Source: Fen-1254 sp963769605 (GTDB lineage: Bacteria; Bacteroidota; Ignavibacteria; UBA10030). Taken from it: 64,000 nt of DNA. The notes below the pieces were generated by a model. It had not been told where the DNA came from. It saw nothing but the letters and a program-made list of their open reading frames with translations, and did no database searches. Below, piece by piece: positions 42,834-51,945 of this stretch. Position 1 is the stretch's first letter. Every line of letters starts with the position of its first letter. Where the stretch lies: NCBI GenBank assembly GCA_963769605.1, contig CAVYML010000009.1, positions 868,001-932,000 of the forward strand, given 5' to 3'. A program made the translations under genes and the position numbers.

Positions 42834-45164
42834 ATGAAATTCTGTTTGATGAATAAAAATTTAGCCGGAGCGGGAAAAAGAACGGCGTTCTTTGCTTTTT
42901 TCTTTGCCTCCGCAGCGATCTATGCTCAAGAGAGAAGTCAGGGACCACAAGCTCCGATAAAAATCGATACCAAAAATATCCTGATTTCTGTCGATGCAAA
43001 TACGTGCCGCTGGTCTGCACAAGTCAAAGGGACCGAGATGCGGCTGAATGACGTCTACTTCCTGCCCGGAGACGACCCTTGCGGCTGGACTGTGGTTAGT
43101 TCCGTCGATGACAACGACTCAAACAAATACGGGTCGTTCGTGACTGTGACATTGCACGGTACAAAGTCCGGACAACTCGATTTTGACTATCAAATCTCCG
43201 CAAGCAAAACTGAGAACGATATTCTTGTCTGCCTGAGCCGCTCAAACAACACGGCCAAGGCGATCGACGTCGGGGACATGGACTATTTTGTTTCGGCTGA
43301 TGCGCACCTCGGCGGCACGACCGACAAATGGATTACTCTGGGAACCCAGTCCCGCAACCGCGACCTTTACGAACTTTGGACAGTAATCAATTTGATTACT
43401 CCCAAAACGTATGCGGTTAATCATGTGATTAGAAATTCGGAAACGGGCAGTAGTTTATTGATGGGACATGTAACGGCGCTGAAGGGAGCATCGAGATTCG
43501 ATGTAAGGTCGGGCTGGAAAGGAAAGATTCCCGACCGGATGCAGGTTCGAGGGTACTGCAGCTACAAAGTCACCATGCCTCCGGGAAAAAGCTTTGCCGG
43601 AGAAAAGCTGCTCATCGATTTTAATGCCGATGCACTCCGGGCGATGGAACATCAGGCGGACTTGATTGCAATCGCACATGATGTACGTCTGAAACAGCGG
43701 CGGCCTATCGATCTCAACGACAGGGAATTAGTCTCAAACAATTACAGCCGCTTTCACGGATGGATGTCCGGCGGATCCAATGCCGATGCAAAGAAGTTTT
43801 TCATGGAAAACGGTTTGATTGATTTTTACTGGGGACTCGGAGGACCCGGCCCGCAGGGCGGCTTTGGAATTTACGGCATGGGCGGTGGTACGCAAGGACG
43901 CCCGTCCCGTGTCAATTATCCGGCCGAATGCTTTCTTCCGATTCACACTGTAAAGTACGACGGCGAAAGGGTAATCGATTTTTCCAATCCACTGACCGTT
44001 AAGCTCGAGCGCGAACGCATCCTCAAATGGGTAACCGGTCAGGAAAAAAACACAGGCCGTGCGGAGATGGACTTTGCAGACTGGTGGGACGTGTGGCCTG
44101 GACAGTTCGATACATTTATGAGTGCACTGGAAACCTATCGCGCGGCGGGACTTCCATGGCGTGAAGCAATCGACCAGAAAGCGCCGCGCATGGTCATTCG
44201 CTCCAATATGCAGCCCGTCGATCATTCTTACGGAATTGTCGACATCCTGCGTGTTTCAGAGGATGCCGATCAGGGCTATGAAGAACCGGGTTCGTCCCTC
44301 GAGGGAAAAGAGTTCACGGGATTATTCACCGAAACAGTGCTGGGCTCGGCGAACCGCTTTTTTTACAACGGCCGTGTGTTCTGGAACGACGGCGACGGTT
44401 TCCATATCTACAAGTTCAAGGCGCCGGATAAACAGGACTTCACATCGAGCCAGGGAAAAGTCGATGCAAATTTTCATGCAATAGCCGGGAATACGCTTTT
44501 CGTATCGGAAGCTTTTAATGCACCTTACCCGGCCGACCGGATAGAACTCCTGAAACGAATCAGCCCCCCGACCATGGATGTATCCTACCCCGTGGACTTA
44601 TTCGTTCGCAAACCGGCTCAGGTTTGGAACATGCCCATAGAACGGCCGTTTGGAAAGTGGTCGGTTCTTGGAGTTTTCAATTATACAAAGAAATCCGGTC
44701 AGGGCCCTTATACGTTCACAACCCAGTTGGATGCGGCAAAGGATCTCCGTTTAGATTCTGCCAAAGAGTATATTGTTTATGAATTCTGGACAAAGAAACT
44801 AATCGGAACATTTAAAGGAACATTTACAACACGACCGCTGAACCCGTACGATTGCAATATCTACAGCATCGTCGAGAAACAGGACCGGCCCGTACTGATT
44901 TCAACCAGCAGGCATATCAGGCAAATGGCATTTGACCTCAAGGATCTCGCTTATGATAACCGGCACCGGATACTGAGCGGCATTTCCCGTGCCGTTGCAG
45001 GCGACCCGTACCAGCTGCGCATCTATGTTCCGGATGGATTCAACGCAAAGCGTGTGGAGTTATCCGACGGACTTACGGCTGAAATGAAGACGGAAGGAAA
45101 CCTTCTCACAGTGGATTGCAAGTCTTCAACGGGGAAGGATATAGAATGGAAAGTCTTCTTCTGA
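42834..45164 (+). CDS. Exported GH36-like (melibiase-superfamily) glycoside hydrolase, tentative
   Basis: The 776-residue protein has signal peptide GKRTAFFAFFFASAAIYAQ after a short charged start. An N-terminal beta-supersandwich-like part (40-280) precedes a barrel with LIDFYWGLGGPGPQGG, EMDFADWWDVWPGQFDTFM (likely first catalytic Asp region) and MVIRSNMQPVDHSYGIVDIL with SEDADQGY (late Asp region). The C-terminal part has VDLFVRKPAQVWNMPIERPF, then GVFNYT. This last block is familiar from GH36/raffinose-synthase-like proteins. Clan D enzymes usually act on alpha-galactosides. The sequence is divergent, so the family call is tentative. Confidence 0.55.
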   Translation: MKFCLMNKNLAGAGKRTAFFAFFFASAAIYAQERSQGPQAPIKIDTKNILISVDANTCRWSAQVKGTEMRLNDVYFLPGDDPCGWTVVSSVDDNDSNKYGSFVTVTLHGTKSGQLDFDYQISASKTENDILVCLSRSNNTAKAIDVGDMDYFVSADAHLGGTTDKWITLGTQSRNRDLYELWTVINLITPKTYAVNHVIRNSETGSSLLMGHVTALKGASRFDVRSGWKGKIPDRMQVRGYCSYKVTMPPGKSFAGEKLLIDFNADALRAMEHQADLIAIAHDVRLKQRRPIDLNDRELVSNNYSRFHGWMSGGSNADAKKFFMENGLIDFYWGLGGPGPQGGFGIYGMGGGTQGRPSRVNYPAECFLPIHTVKYDGERVIDFSNPLTVKLERERILKWVTGQEKNTGRAEMDFADWWDVWPGQFDTFMSALETYRAAGLPWREAIDQKAPRMVIRSNMQPVDHSYGIVDILRVSEDADQGYEEPGSSLEGKEFTGLFTETVLGSANRFFYNGRVFWNDGDGFHIYKFKAPDKQDFTSSQGKVDANFHAIAGNTLFVSEAFNAPYPADRIELLKRISPPTMDVSYPVDLFVRKPAQVWNMPIERPFGKWSVLGVFNYTKKSGQGPYTFTTQLDAAKDLRLDSAKEYIVYEFWTKKLIGTFKGTFTTRPLNPYDCNIYSIVEKQDRPVLISTSRHIRQMAFDLKDLAYDNRHRILSGISRAVAGDPYQLRIYVPDGFNAKRVELSDGLTAEMKTEGNLLTVDCKSSTGKDIEWKVFF

Positions 45165-45350
45165 GATACTAATGAACGATGTCCATTGGAAAGAGTATGT
45201 CTTCCTTTTTACGGCTCTTCTCTAATATTGCGAAGCCGTTTATAGACATTTGTAATTTATTTTTGTTAATTGGATTGATTGTTTTTTCACAAAAAAATAA
45301 TTCATCCCTTTGCTCCGTGGAAAGTCGTTTTATAATAAGGAATTAAATCC

Positions 45351-47789
45351 ATGAGAATATTATTCAGCATTCGTGCGTTTGTCGGTCTCTTTTTCATTCT
45401 TACAACCATATCAGCTGCACAAACAAATCAACTCCAGACTTCAGTCAGACATAAAATAAAATTCAATAACGACTGGAGATTTGTACTTGGAGACAAACCG
45501 GAGTTCAGGGATTCCAGTTATGACGACAGCGCGTGGCGGCGATTGAATCTTCCCCATGATTGGAGCATTGAAGGCGCATTCGATATGGCCGGCGGCGAGT
45601 CGAACGGCTTCTTTCCTGTCGGAATCGGATGGTACAGAAAAACATTTACGCTTTCCGATTCGCTAAAAGGAAAAGAGGTTGTCGTCAATTTTGACGGCGT
45701 TTACATGAATAGTGAAGTATGGATAAACAATCATTTCCTGGGGAGATATCCATACGGTTATTCAACATTTCAATATGATATGACCGATTTTCTAAAATTC
45801 GGAGAGAAGGAAAAAAACGTTATAGCAGTTCGCGTGGATAATTCGCAGGCCAATTCAACAAGGTGGTACAGCGGCTCGGGCATTTACCGCAATGTTTATC
45901 TGATTATAACCAACTTTGTTCATTTTCATAATTATAACGGCATTTCCATAACCACACCCGTCGTAGAGAAAGACAAAGCTTCTATAAACGTTGACTATGA
46001 TTTCCTTGTGAGCTTCTATTCCCCTGAAGATAAAGAGGAGTGGCAGAAAGATGTTTGGAATTCAAAGCCGGTTACAAAAGCGATTACAATTCGTTCCATC
46101 GTTTACGATAAAGATGGAACCGAGATTTCAAGAACGGAATCTCAAAATAATTATAGGAACTTCAATCCCGACTTTAAGGTAACACAGAAACTATCCATCA
46201 ATAATCCAAACCGGTGGTCGCCTTCCTCTCCGGTTTTGTATTACCTTAAAAGCCAATTGGAATGCGAAGGAAGAATTCTCGACGATCAAGTGACTTCATT
46301 CGGCTTGAGAAAACTCGAGTTTATTCTAGACAAAGGAATGTTCGTCAATGGGGTTCCGACAAAATTAAAAGGCGCATGCGTTCATGAAGACGGAGCCTCT
46401 TTCGGTTCTGCTTCCCCTATGGAAATATGGCGTTACAGGCTGCTCAAACTGAAAAAGATGGGATGTAATGCAATTCGTCCGAGTCATCACCCGTTCAATC
46501 CGAAATTTTATGATCTGTGCGATTCGCTCGGTTTTTTTATCATGGATGAAGCGTTTGACGAATGGACGCGCGGATGGGAATGGAATTTTACTGAAAACAC
46601 CACCGGGAAATCTATGAACGGATATCATTTATATTTTAATCAGTGGTGGGAAACCGATCTCAAAGCAATGATTCACCGGGATCGCAATCATCCGTCGGTC
46701 GTTCTGTATTCTATCGGAAACGAGATTCCGAACCAGTTGAGTCCCGACGGTGCGCAGCTTGCAAAGAAGCTTGTCGAAGTCTGTCATCAGGAGGATCCGA
46801 CCAGGCCGGTAACATCCGCCTGTGATCAAGCTTATTGGCATCCTGAAATTGGTTTTTTAGATGTGTTGGATATCGGCGGTTTCAATTATGTCGACCGGAA
46901 GAATAAAGAAAAAACTTATGCGCCAGAAAAAGAAGTATGGCCGAACAAATTATTTGTAGGCAGCGAAACAAGTAATCAAATATGGTACTGGATTGGCGTA
47001 AGAGATTTGGATTATGTAATTGGCGAGTTCCCCTGGACAGGTGTCGATTATCTTGGCGAAGCACGATATCCTACACGCGCCGCCGGTGCCGGATGGCTTG
47101 ATCTTTCCGGAAATGAAAAAAGCGAATACTACCTGCGGAAAAGCTGTTATAGCGATGAACCGACCGTTCATATAGCCATTGACACTGCAGACAAGAAGGA
47201 CCTGCCGTGGTACCGTCGTTCAGCGGCTCTTTCCAAATGGAATTGGGAAACGAAAAACACGCTTTCAGTATATGTATACACAAATTGCGATGAGGTGGAA
47301 TTACTGCTCAACGGAAAATCGCTCGGCAAAAAGAGCGTCGACATGAATCTTTATAAATCACTCTGGAAAATTCAATTCCAACCCGGTACTATAAAAGCTA
47401 TTGGTTATAGAAAGGGAAAGAAAGTTACAGAGCATGTTCTTAAAACTGCTGGTGATGCATTCCAAATATCGGCAAAACCTCTCAAGATTAAATTAAAAGC
47501 AAACGGTGAGGATCTTGTTCTTATTGAAGTATCAATCCTGGATAAAGATGGCAACCATGTATTTGATGCCAATAATGATATCACAGTAAATATCTCGGGC
47601 GAAGGAGAATTAGCGGGACTTGACAACGGCGATACAGGCTACCCGGGTTTGTTTAAGACAAATGTTCGCAAGGCGTTTCAGGGCAAAATGCTTGTAACAG
47701 TTCGTTCATCAAATAAAACCGGCAAAATCGGAATACATGTCACATCTCCTCATTTGCAGAGTGCCGAAATAAACATTGTGACGGAATAA
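45351..47789 (+). CDS. GH2 beta-galactosidase, exported
   Basis: The 812-residue protein has signal peptide MRILFSIRAFVGLFFILTTI. GH2 domains in order: sugar-binding beta domain (RRLNLPHDWSIEG, then YRKTF, GVYMNSEVWINNHFLGRYPY), an immunoglobulin-like domain, and the TIM barrel (GACVHEDGASFGSA, CNAIRPSHHPFNPKFYDLCD). The acid/base Glu is in LYSIGNEIPNQ (about residue 458) and the nucleophile Glu in FVGSETSNQ (about 539). C-terminal beta domains with CDEVELLLNGKSLGKKS follow. Ribosome site AAGGAA. It is co-directional with the GH36-like gene, 186 bases downstream. Confidence 0.92.
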   Translation: MRILFSIRAFVGLFFILTTISAAQTNQLQTSVRHKIKFNNDWRFVLGDKPEFRDSSYDDSAWRRLNLPHDWSIEGAFDMAGGESNGFFPVGIGWYRKTFTLSDSLKGKEVVVNFDGVYMNSEVWINNHFLGRYPYGYSTFQYDMTDFLKFGEKEKNVIAVRVDNSQANSTRWYSGSGIYRNVYLIITNFVHFHNYNGISITTPVVEKDKASINVDYDFLVSFYSPEDKEEWQKDVWNSKPVTKAITIRSIVYDKDGTEISRTESQNNYRNFNPDFKVTQKLSINNPNRWSPSSPVLYYLKSQLECEGRILDDQVTSFGLRKLEFILDKGMFVNGVPTKLKGACVHEDGASFGSASPMEIWRYRLLKLKKMGCNAIRPSHHPFNPKFYDLCDSLGFFIMDEAFDEWTRGWEWNFTENTTGKSMNGYHLYFNQWWETDLKAMIHRDRNHPSVVLYSIGNEIPNQLSPDGAQLAKKLVEVCHQEDPTRPVTSACDQAYWHPEIGFLDVLDIGGFNYVDRKNKEKTYAPEKEVWPNKLFVGSETSNQIWYWIGVRDLDYVIGEFPWTGVDYLGEARYPTRAAGAGWLDLSGNEKSEYYLRKSCYSDEPTVHIAIDTADKKDLPWYRRSAALSKWNWETKNTLSVYVYTNCDEVELLLNGKSLGKKSVDMNLYKSLWKIQFQPGTIKAIGYRKGKKVTEHVLKTAGDAFQISAKPLKIKLKANGEDLVLIEVSILDKDGNHVFDANNDITVNISGEGELAGLDNGDTGYPGLFKTNVRKAFQGKMLVTVRSSNKTGKIGIHVTSPHLQSAEINIVTE

Positions 47790-47979
47790 TTATTCGCATT
47801 TTACAGAAGGTTCGTCGTCCGTTCTAAAGTCGGCTGCGTTGCAGCAGTGAACGCGCATGCCCGCGACAATGAATTCCTGCAATGTCGAAATTGAGGAAAA
47901 CACGGCCGCTGAGTTACGTTCTCCTGATCTCTCTATACCATTATATTAATTCTATTTGTCTTCCGACATAATCTCTCGA

Positions 47980-50007
47980 TTATTTTATTTTTTCCAATCT
48001 GGCAGCCCATCCGCCGCCGGGCGCAAGTTGAATATTTAACTTGTCTCCCGATGAAATGTTGATCACTTCCTTTTTGTAATCCGTGCCGTCGCGGTCTGCA
48101 TTGACGCCGTCTTTAAAAATCGTTGCTTGATAAACTCCTGCTCCTAGAAACGAAAAATCAAGCGTAAGATTTCGCGCATCCCAATCGGTCATGGCTCCCA
48201 CATACCATGTATCTCCCTTTTTGCGGGCAACCGCTGCATACTCTCCTACTTTTCCATCTAACGGAACGGTTTCGTCGAATGTCGTCGGAACTTTGACGAT
48301 AAAATCCGTGCACTCCTGCTCTCTCAAATATGCGGTCGGATTATCCGCCAGCATTTGAAGCGGAGCCTCAAACATAACATACATGGCCAATTGACTGCAC
48401 CGGGTTCCCTGACTCATCGGATTATCGTTGATCGGCCGGAAATTCGCCTTATTGGCATTTCTCATTGCACCGGGAGTATAATCCATCGGACCGGCCATCA
48501 TGCGTATATACGGAATGCTCACAATGTAGCGCGGCTGATCTTCAACAGCCCATTTATAATTCTCCAATCCTTTCACGCCTTCATAGCCCACGACATTCGG
48601 ATACGTCCGCTGCAAGCCCGTGGGCTTAAATGCTCCATGGAAATCGACAAGCAAATGGTATTCTGCTGCTTTCTGAGCAATTTTATAGAGAGACTCCACT
48701 GCTACCTGATCGTCGCGGTCAATAAAATCGATCTTAAATCCTTTCAGACCCATTTTAGCATACAGGGGGAAAACCGTATCCATTTGTAACGTCGCCTGAT
48801 ACCATGATGCCCACGTGATAATGCCTACACCTTTTTGACGAGCATAATCTATAAGTTCCGGAAGATTAATTTTGGGAGACATTTTGGTCAGGTCCATCTC
48901 CAAAGCGCCTTCGATGATAGCATATTTCATTTTATTGGCGGCGGCAAAATCGATATAATACTTGCAGGTCGGCATGTTAAGACCGGCTTTAAAATCAACG
49001 TGTGAAATATTCCGCTCATTCCAATAATCCCATGCAACCTGACCCGGGGCTATCCACGATACATCGGCTATTCTCGGCGGCGAGGCCAGCTTTTGCACGA
49101 TGTCGTTATTGAGCAATTCCTTGTCGCTTTGACTGATAGCAATTGCACGCCATGGAAAATTCCGCGTGCCGCTGGTCTTAGCAATGTAGTCCGCTCTTTT
49201 CGTCGGAACATAGTTAATGCCGCCATATCCGCCTAACTCAGCTTCCAGCGGATAGGGTGCATAAACGCCCATAAATCCTTTGCCTGTTTGATTTATATTG
49301 AGATACATTCCCGGATAATCTTCCAGATCCGCTTCCAGAATGACGACCTTTTTATTATTGCCGACATCGACCAGCGCCGGAAGGAACGCTAATGAATCTT
49401 TTAAAAACTGGGAAATATTGATTTCCCTGTAGAGGGCTTCAAAAGAAGAATTGAATATTTTCCCTCCTCTATAATCCCACATATATGGAAGAAAGGCTTT
49501 ATCGTCGTCTGTGAAATTAAAGTTGGCTTCTTCATTCTTTACGATGATCTCTCCGTCTTTCTTTGTAAAAAACCGGTACGCCACCGCGTCATTATACACC
49601 CTGAAAATAAGACCGTAGCCGCCTTTGCAATTGATTGTCAACTGATTGCAATTATCGGGAATGACTGCTTTTATATAATTTATGGCATCGAACTTAGTAT
49701 TTATATTTTCGGTGTTGGAGGATTTTATGATTGCATTATCACCGAGCACTTCGCCTCCTTCCAAAATCATTGAAATTGCGGAAGGCGCAATAATCTGCTG
49801 CCCATTGAGCTGTACAGACCATTCGAGTTTCGCGCCCGCTTCAACCTTTAATATCACAGCGCCGTCCGGCGACTTCACCTCGAAGTCTTTATTCTTTGCG
49901 GCAAGTATTGATGAGCCCAGAAGAAATACAACAATGAGTCCGGCCAGAATATTTTTCGGCATATTGAAAATACGCATTGTCCGATATGTGTTTTGGGAAT
50001 ATGTCAT
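47980..50007 (-). CDS. GH97 glycoside hydrolase (retaining, alpha-galactosidase type)
   Basis: The protein has about 675 residues from the ATG at 50007 (GGAGG five bases upstream), with a hydrophobic export signal (NILAGLIVVFLLGSSILA). An N-terminal beta-supersandwich (40-300) precedes the barrel: CKYYIDFAAANKMKYAIIEG, GLKGFKIDFIDRDDQ, LLVDFHGAFKPTGLQRTYPN, GYEGVKGLENYKW. The Asp in KIDFIDR (about residue 427) sits where retaining GH97 enzymes carry the nucleophile; inverting SusB-type enzymes lack it. A Glu in the EGVKG block is the likely acid/base. This points to an alpha-galactosidase rather than an alpha-glucosidase (family knowledge, not tested). Confidence 0.88.
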   Translation of the reverse strand: MTYSQNTYRTMRIFNMPKNILAGLIVVFLLGSSILAAKNKDFEVKSPDGAVILKVEAGAKLEWSVQLNGQQIIAPSAISMILEGGEVLGDNAIIKSSNTENINTKFDAINYIKAVIPDNCNQLTINCKGGYGLIFRVYNDAVAYRFFTKKDGEIIVKNEEANFNFTDDDKAFLPYMWDYRGGKIFNSSFEALYREINISQFLKDSLAFLPALVDVGNNKKVVILEADLEDYPGMYLNINQTGKGFMGVYAPYPLEAELGGYGGINYVPTKRADYIAKTSGTRNFPWRAIAISQSDKELLNNDIVQKLASPPRIADVSWIAPGQVAWDYWNERNISHVDFKAGLNMPTCKYYIDFAAANKMKYAIIEGALEMDLTKMSPKINLPELIDYARQKGVGIITWASWYQATLQMDTVFPLYAKMGLKGFKIDFIDRDDQVAVESLYKIAQKAAEYHLLVDFHGAFKPTGLQRTYPNVVGYEGVKGLENYKWAVEDQPRYIVSIPYIRMMAGPMDYTPGAMRNANKANFRPINDNPMSQGTRCSQLAMYVMFEAPLQMLADNPTAYLREQECTDFIVKVPTTFDETVPLDGKVGEYAAVARKKGDTWYVGAMTDWDARNLTLDFSFLGAGVYQATIFKDGVNADRDGTDYKKEVINISSGDKLNIQLAPGGGWAARLEKIK

Positions 50008-50178
50008 ATTGACCTCCAATCAGATTATCTGTGCATTAATTTGAATGAACGTATGATTTAAGCAATCACTCTCTTTACCTTTTTAAATTATTTCAGCCTC
50101 TATCATAAATATATTTTAAAATATCGCTCCTGCCTATTTAAGCTTTCACATTTTCATTCTGCAATATCAGATACGCAT

Positions 50179-51804
50179 TTATCGCGCAACCAGCGTGGTA
50201 TGCAATACTGCCGGTATGGCGCCGAAACTCGGTCCGCCCCAATCCGTCTCATCGCCATTTCGAATACGTAAAAGCTTGAACTTGCCGTTCTCGTACTGTC
50301 CCTCTTCAACTTTCAGGTATTGCCAAGCTTTACCGGCATTTGCACGGGCAGGCCGAAAAGTGAAGCGGCAGAGATTACCTATAAGTATAAATTCGTTCTC
50401 ACCCAGTTGCACTACCATCGCTTTACCGATCGGCTTAGCATTAGCTTGCACTGTGCGTCCGCCTGTGGCGCTGAATGATATTACGGCTTGCCACATACCA
50501 AGGTCAATGGTCTGTTCGGCGTGATCCTCACATTCCACAACTGCTTTGACATTTCCATCAAAACTCCAATTCGCCAGTTCCCTCATCATGGGACCGGCCA
50601 TGGCATATTCCTGTGCTAATGGTGCAAGTCGGGCCATGGTTTCTGCTTCTCCCTCACCCCGTCCATTGTCATCTATGCCAAATGGTGAAAATCCAATACC
50701 GCCGCGTGCGAGCACTTCATACATGTATCGCGCATACTCCCCGTTCGATCCAGTCTCCGGCACGAATAAAGGGTTATCGGTGCGATCGTACAATTCAATC
50801 ACCTTCAGCGCTTGCTCACTTTCCGATAGATAGATGTCCGGCGCCAGCACATCTATAGCGGGTGCGGCTACTTTCCAGATCGGGATTACATTATCCGTAG
50901 GACCGCCGCTTTCGTAAGTCGACGCCGGGGGATTTGTGAGCGGATCGCGCAGCGCTGCATTGACATACAAAGGCAATGGATTCACCGCTTTGCCCGCCGC
51001 AGCAACATAGCCGACGTACCGGGCAACCGACCAGGCATGAAAATATTCATCCGCATCTTTTCCGAACACTTCCTGCCAGGTTCCCTTTGAATTCACTGGC
51101 CTTTTTAACTCCTTGAGAATCTCGGGCTTAAGAAGTTCTTCCGGCACATTACCCTCTATTAGTTTCTGAGCCGCTGCGGAATAATCCCGCACACTGTTCC
51201 ATGATCCGGATTCGTTTTCCACCTGAACCATGAGAACCGTGTGCTGCGGGTCGGCCTGCTTTAGATACCCCATGACCGCTGCAAACGCCTTTGCATCGGC
51301 TTCCATCGCAGCTTGTGTATGCGGCGAAGGAGAATCGACGGGTCGACCGTCCCGGCCTGTAATATTGGGATACTTCGCGGCATCACGCTTCATCCATTCG
51401 GGCATATAATGATTGCTGCCGTTTTTCCAGGTGGCAAACCACAGAAGAACAAGATGTACCTTGTGCTCGCGTCCCTGTACGAGCAGCGTATCGACAAGTG
51501 AAAAATCGAACTTCCCCGGCTGCGCCTCGATTTGTTCCCAGTAAATCGGAATTTCGAGAGTGTTGGCATGAATTATTTTAACCGCCGACCATACTTGCGG
51601 CAGCATTCCGGGCCATCCGCTGGAGTTATGCGCCTGTCCCCCCAGCATGAAGAACGGCTGCCCGTCTACCAGAAGAGCATGACGTCCGTTTTTTTCGATA
51701 ATCTGCGGCATCGCTCCGCTGGCTGCCTGGCCCCGAGCAAACCAAACGTTTATAATAAGCATCTGGATAATGATAAGATGAAGGATGATCGTATATTTTT
51801 TCAT
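50179..51804 (-). CDS. GH35-like beta-galactosidase (DUF5597 type), exported
   Basis: The 541-residue protein has export signal MKKYTIILHLIIIQMLIINV and ribosome site AGAGGA. The clan A barrel shows LLVDGQPFFMLGGQAHNSSG, NTLEIPIYWEQIEAQPGKFD and VLLWFATWKNGSNHYMPEWM. The acid/base Glu is in MVQVENESGSW (about residue 198) and the nucleophile Glu in LFVPETGSNGEYARYMYEV (about 350). The C-terminal beta domain has EFILIGNLCRFTFRP. This is the DUF5597-containing group close to GH35, usually beta-galactosidases. It stands between GH97 and the two unfamiliar large proteins, all on the minus strand. Confidence 0.85.
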   Translation of the reverse strand: MKKYTIILHLIIIQMLIINVWFARGQAASGAMPQIIEKNGRHALLVDGQPFFMLGGQAHNSSGWPGMLPQVWSAVKIIHANTLEIPIYWEQIEAQPGKFDFSLVDTLLVQGREHKVHLVLLWFATWKNGSNHYMPEWMKRDAAKYPNITGRDGRPVDSPSPHTQAAMEADAKAFAAVMGYLKQADPQHTVLMVQVENESGSWNSVRDYSAAAQKLIEGNVPEELLKPEILKELKRPVNSKGTWQEVFGKDADEYFHAWSVARYVGYVAAAGKAVNPLPLYVNAALRDPLTNPPASTYESGGPTDNVIPIWKVAAPAIDVLAPDIYLSESEQALKVIELYDRTDNPLFVPETGSNGEYARYMYEVLARGGIGFSPFGIDDNGRGEGEAETMARLAPLAQEYAMAGPMMRELANWSFDGNVKAVVECEDHAEQTIDLGMWQAVISFSATGGRTVQANAKPIGKAMVVQLGENEFILIGNLCRFTFRPARANAGKAWQYLKVEEGQYENGKFKLLRIRNGDETDWGGPSFGAIPAVLHTTLVAR

Positions 51805-51945
51805 GATTCATTCCTCTTAAAAAAATAATAGCATCGAATGACTTTTTTTTCTTTTTCCCTGCTCCAAATCCGGGCATTGAGAGAAACTTTCCCGGTGACT
51901 TCGTCACTGGTCAGAATATTATCTGGCTTGCCGGTCTGCTCTTGA

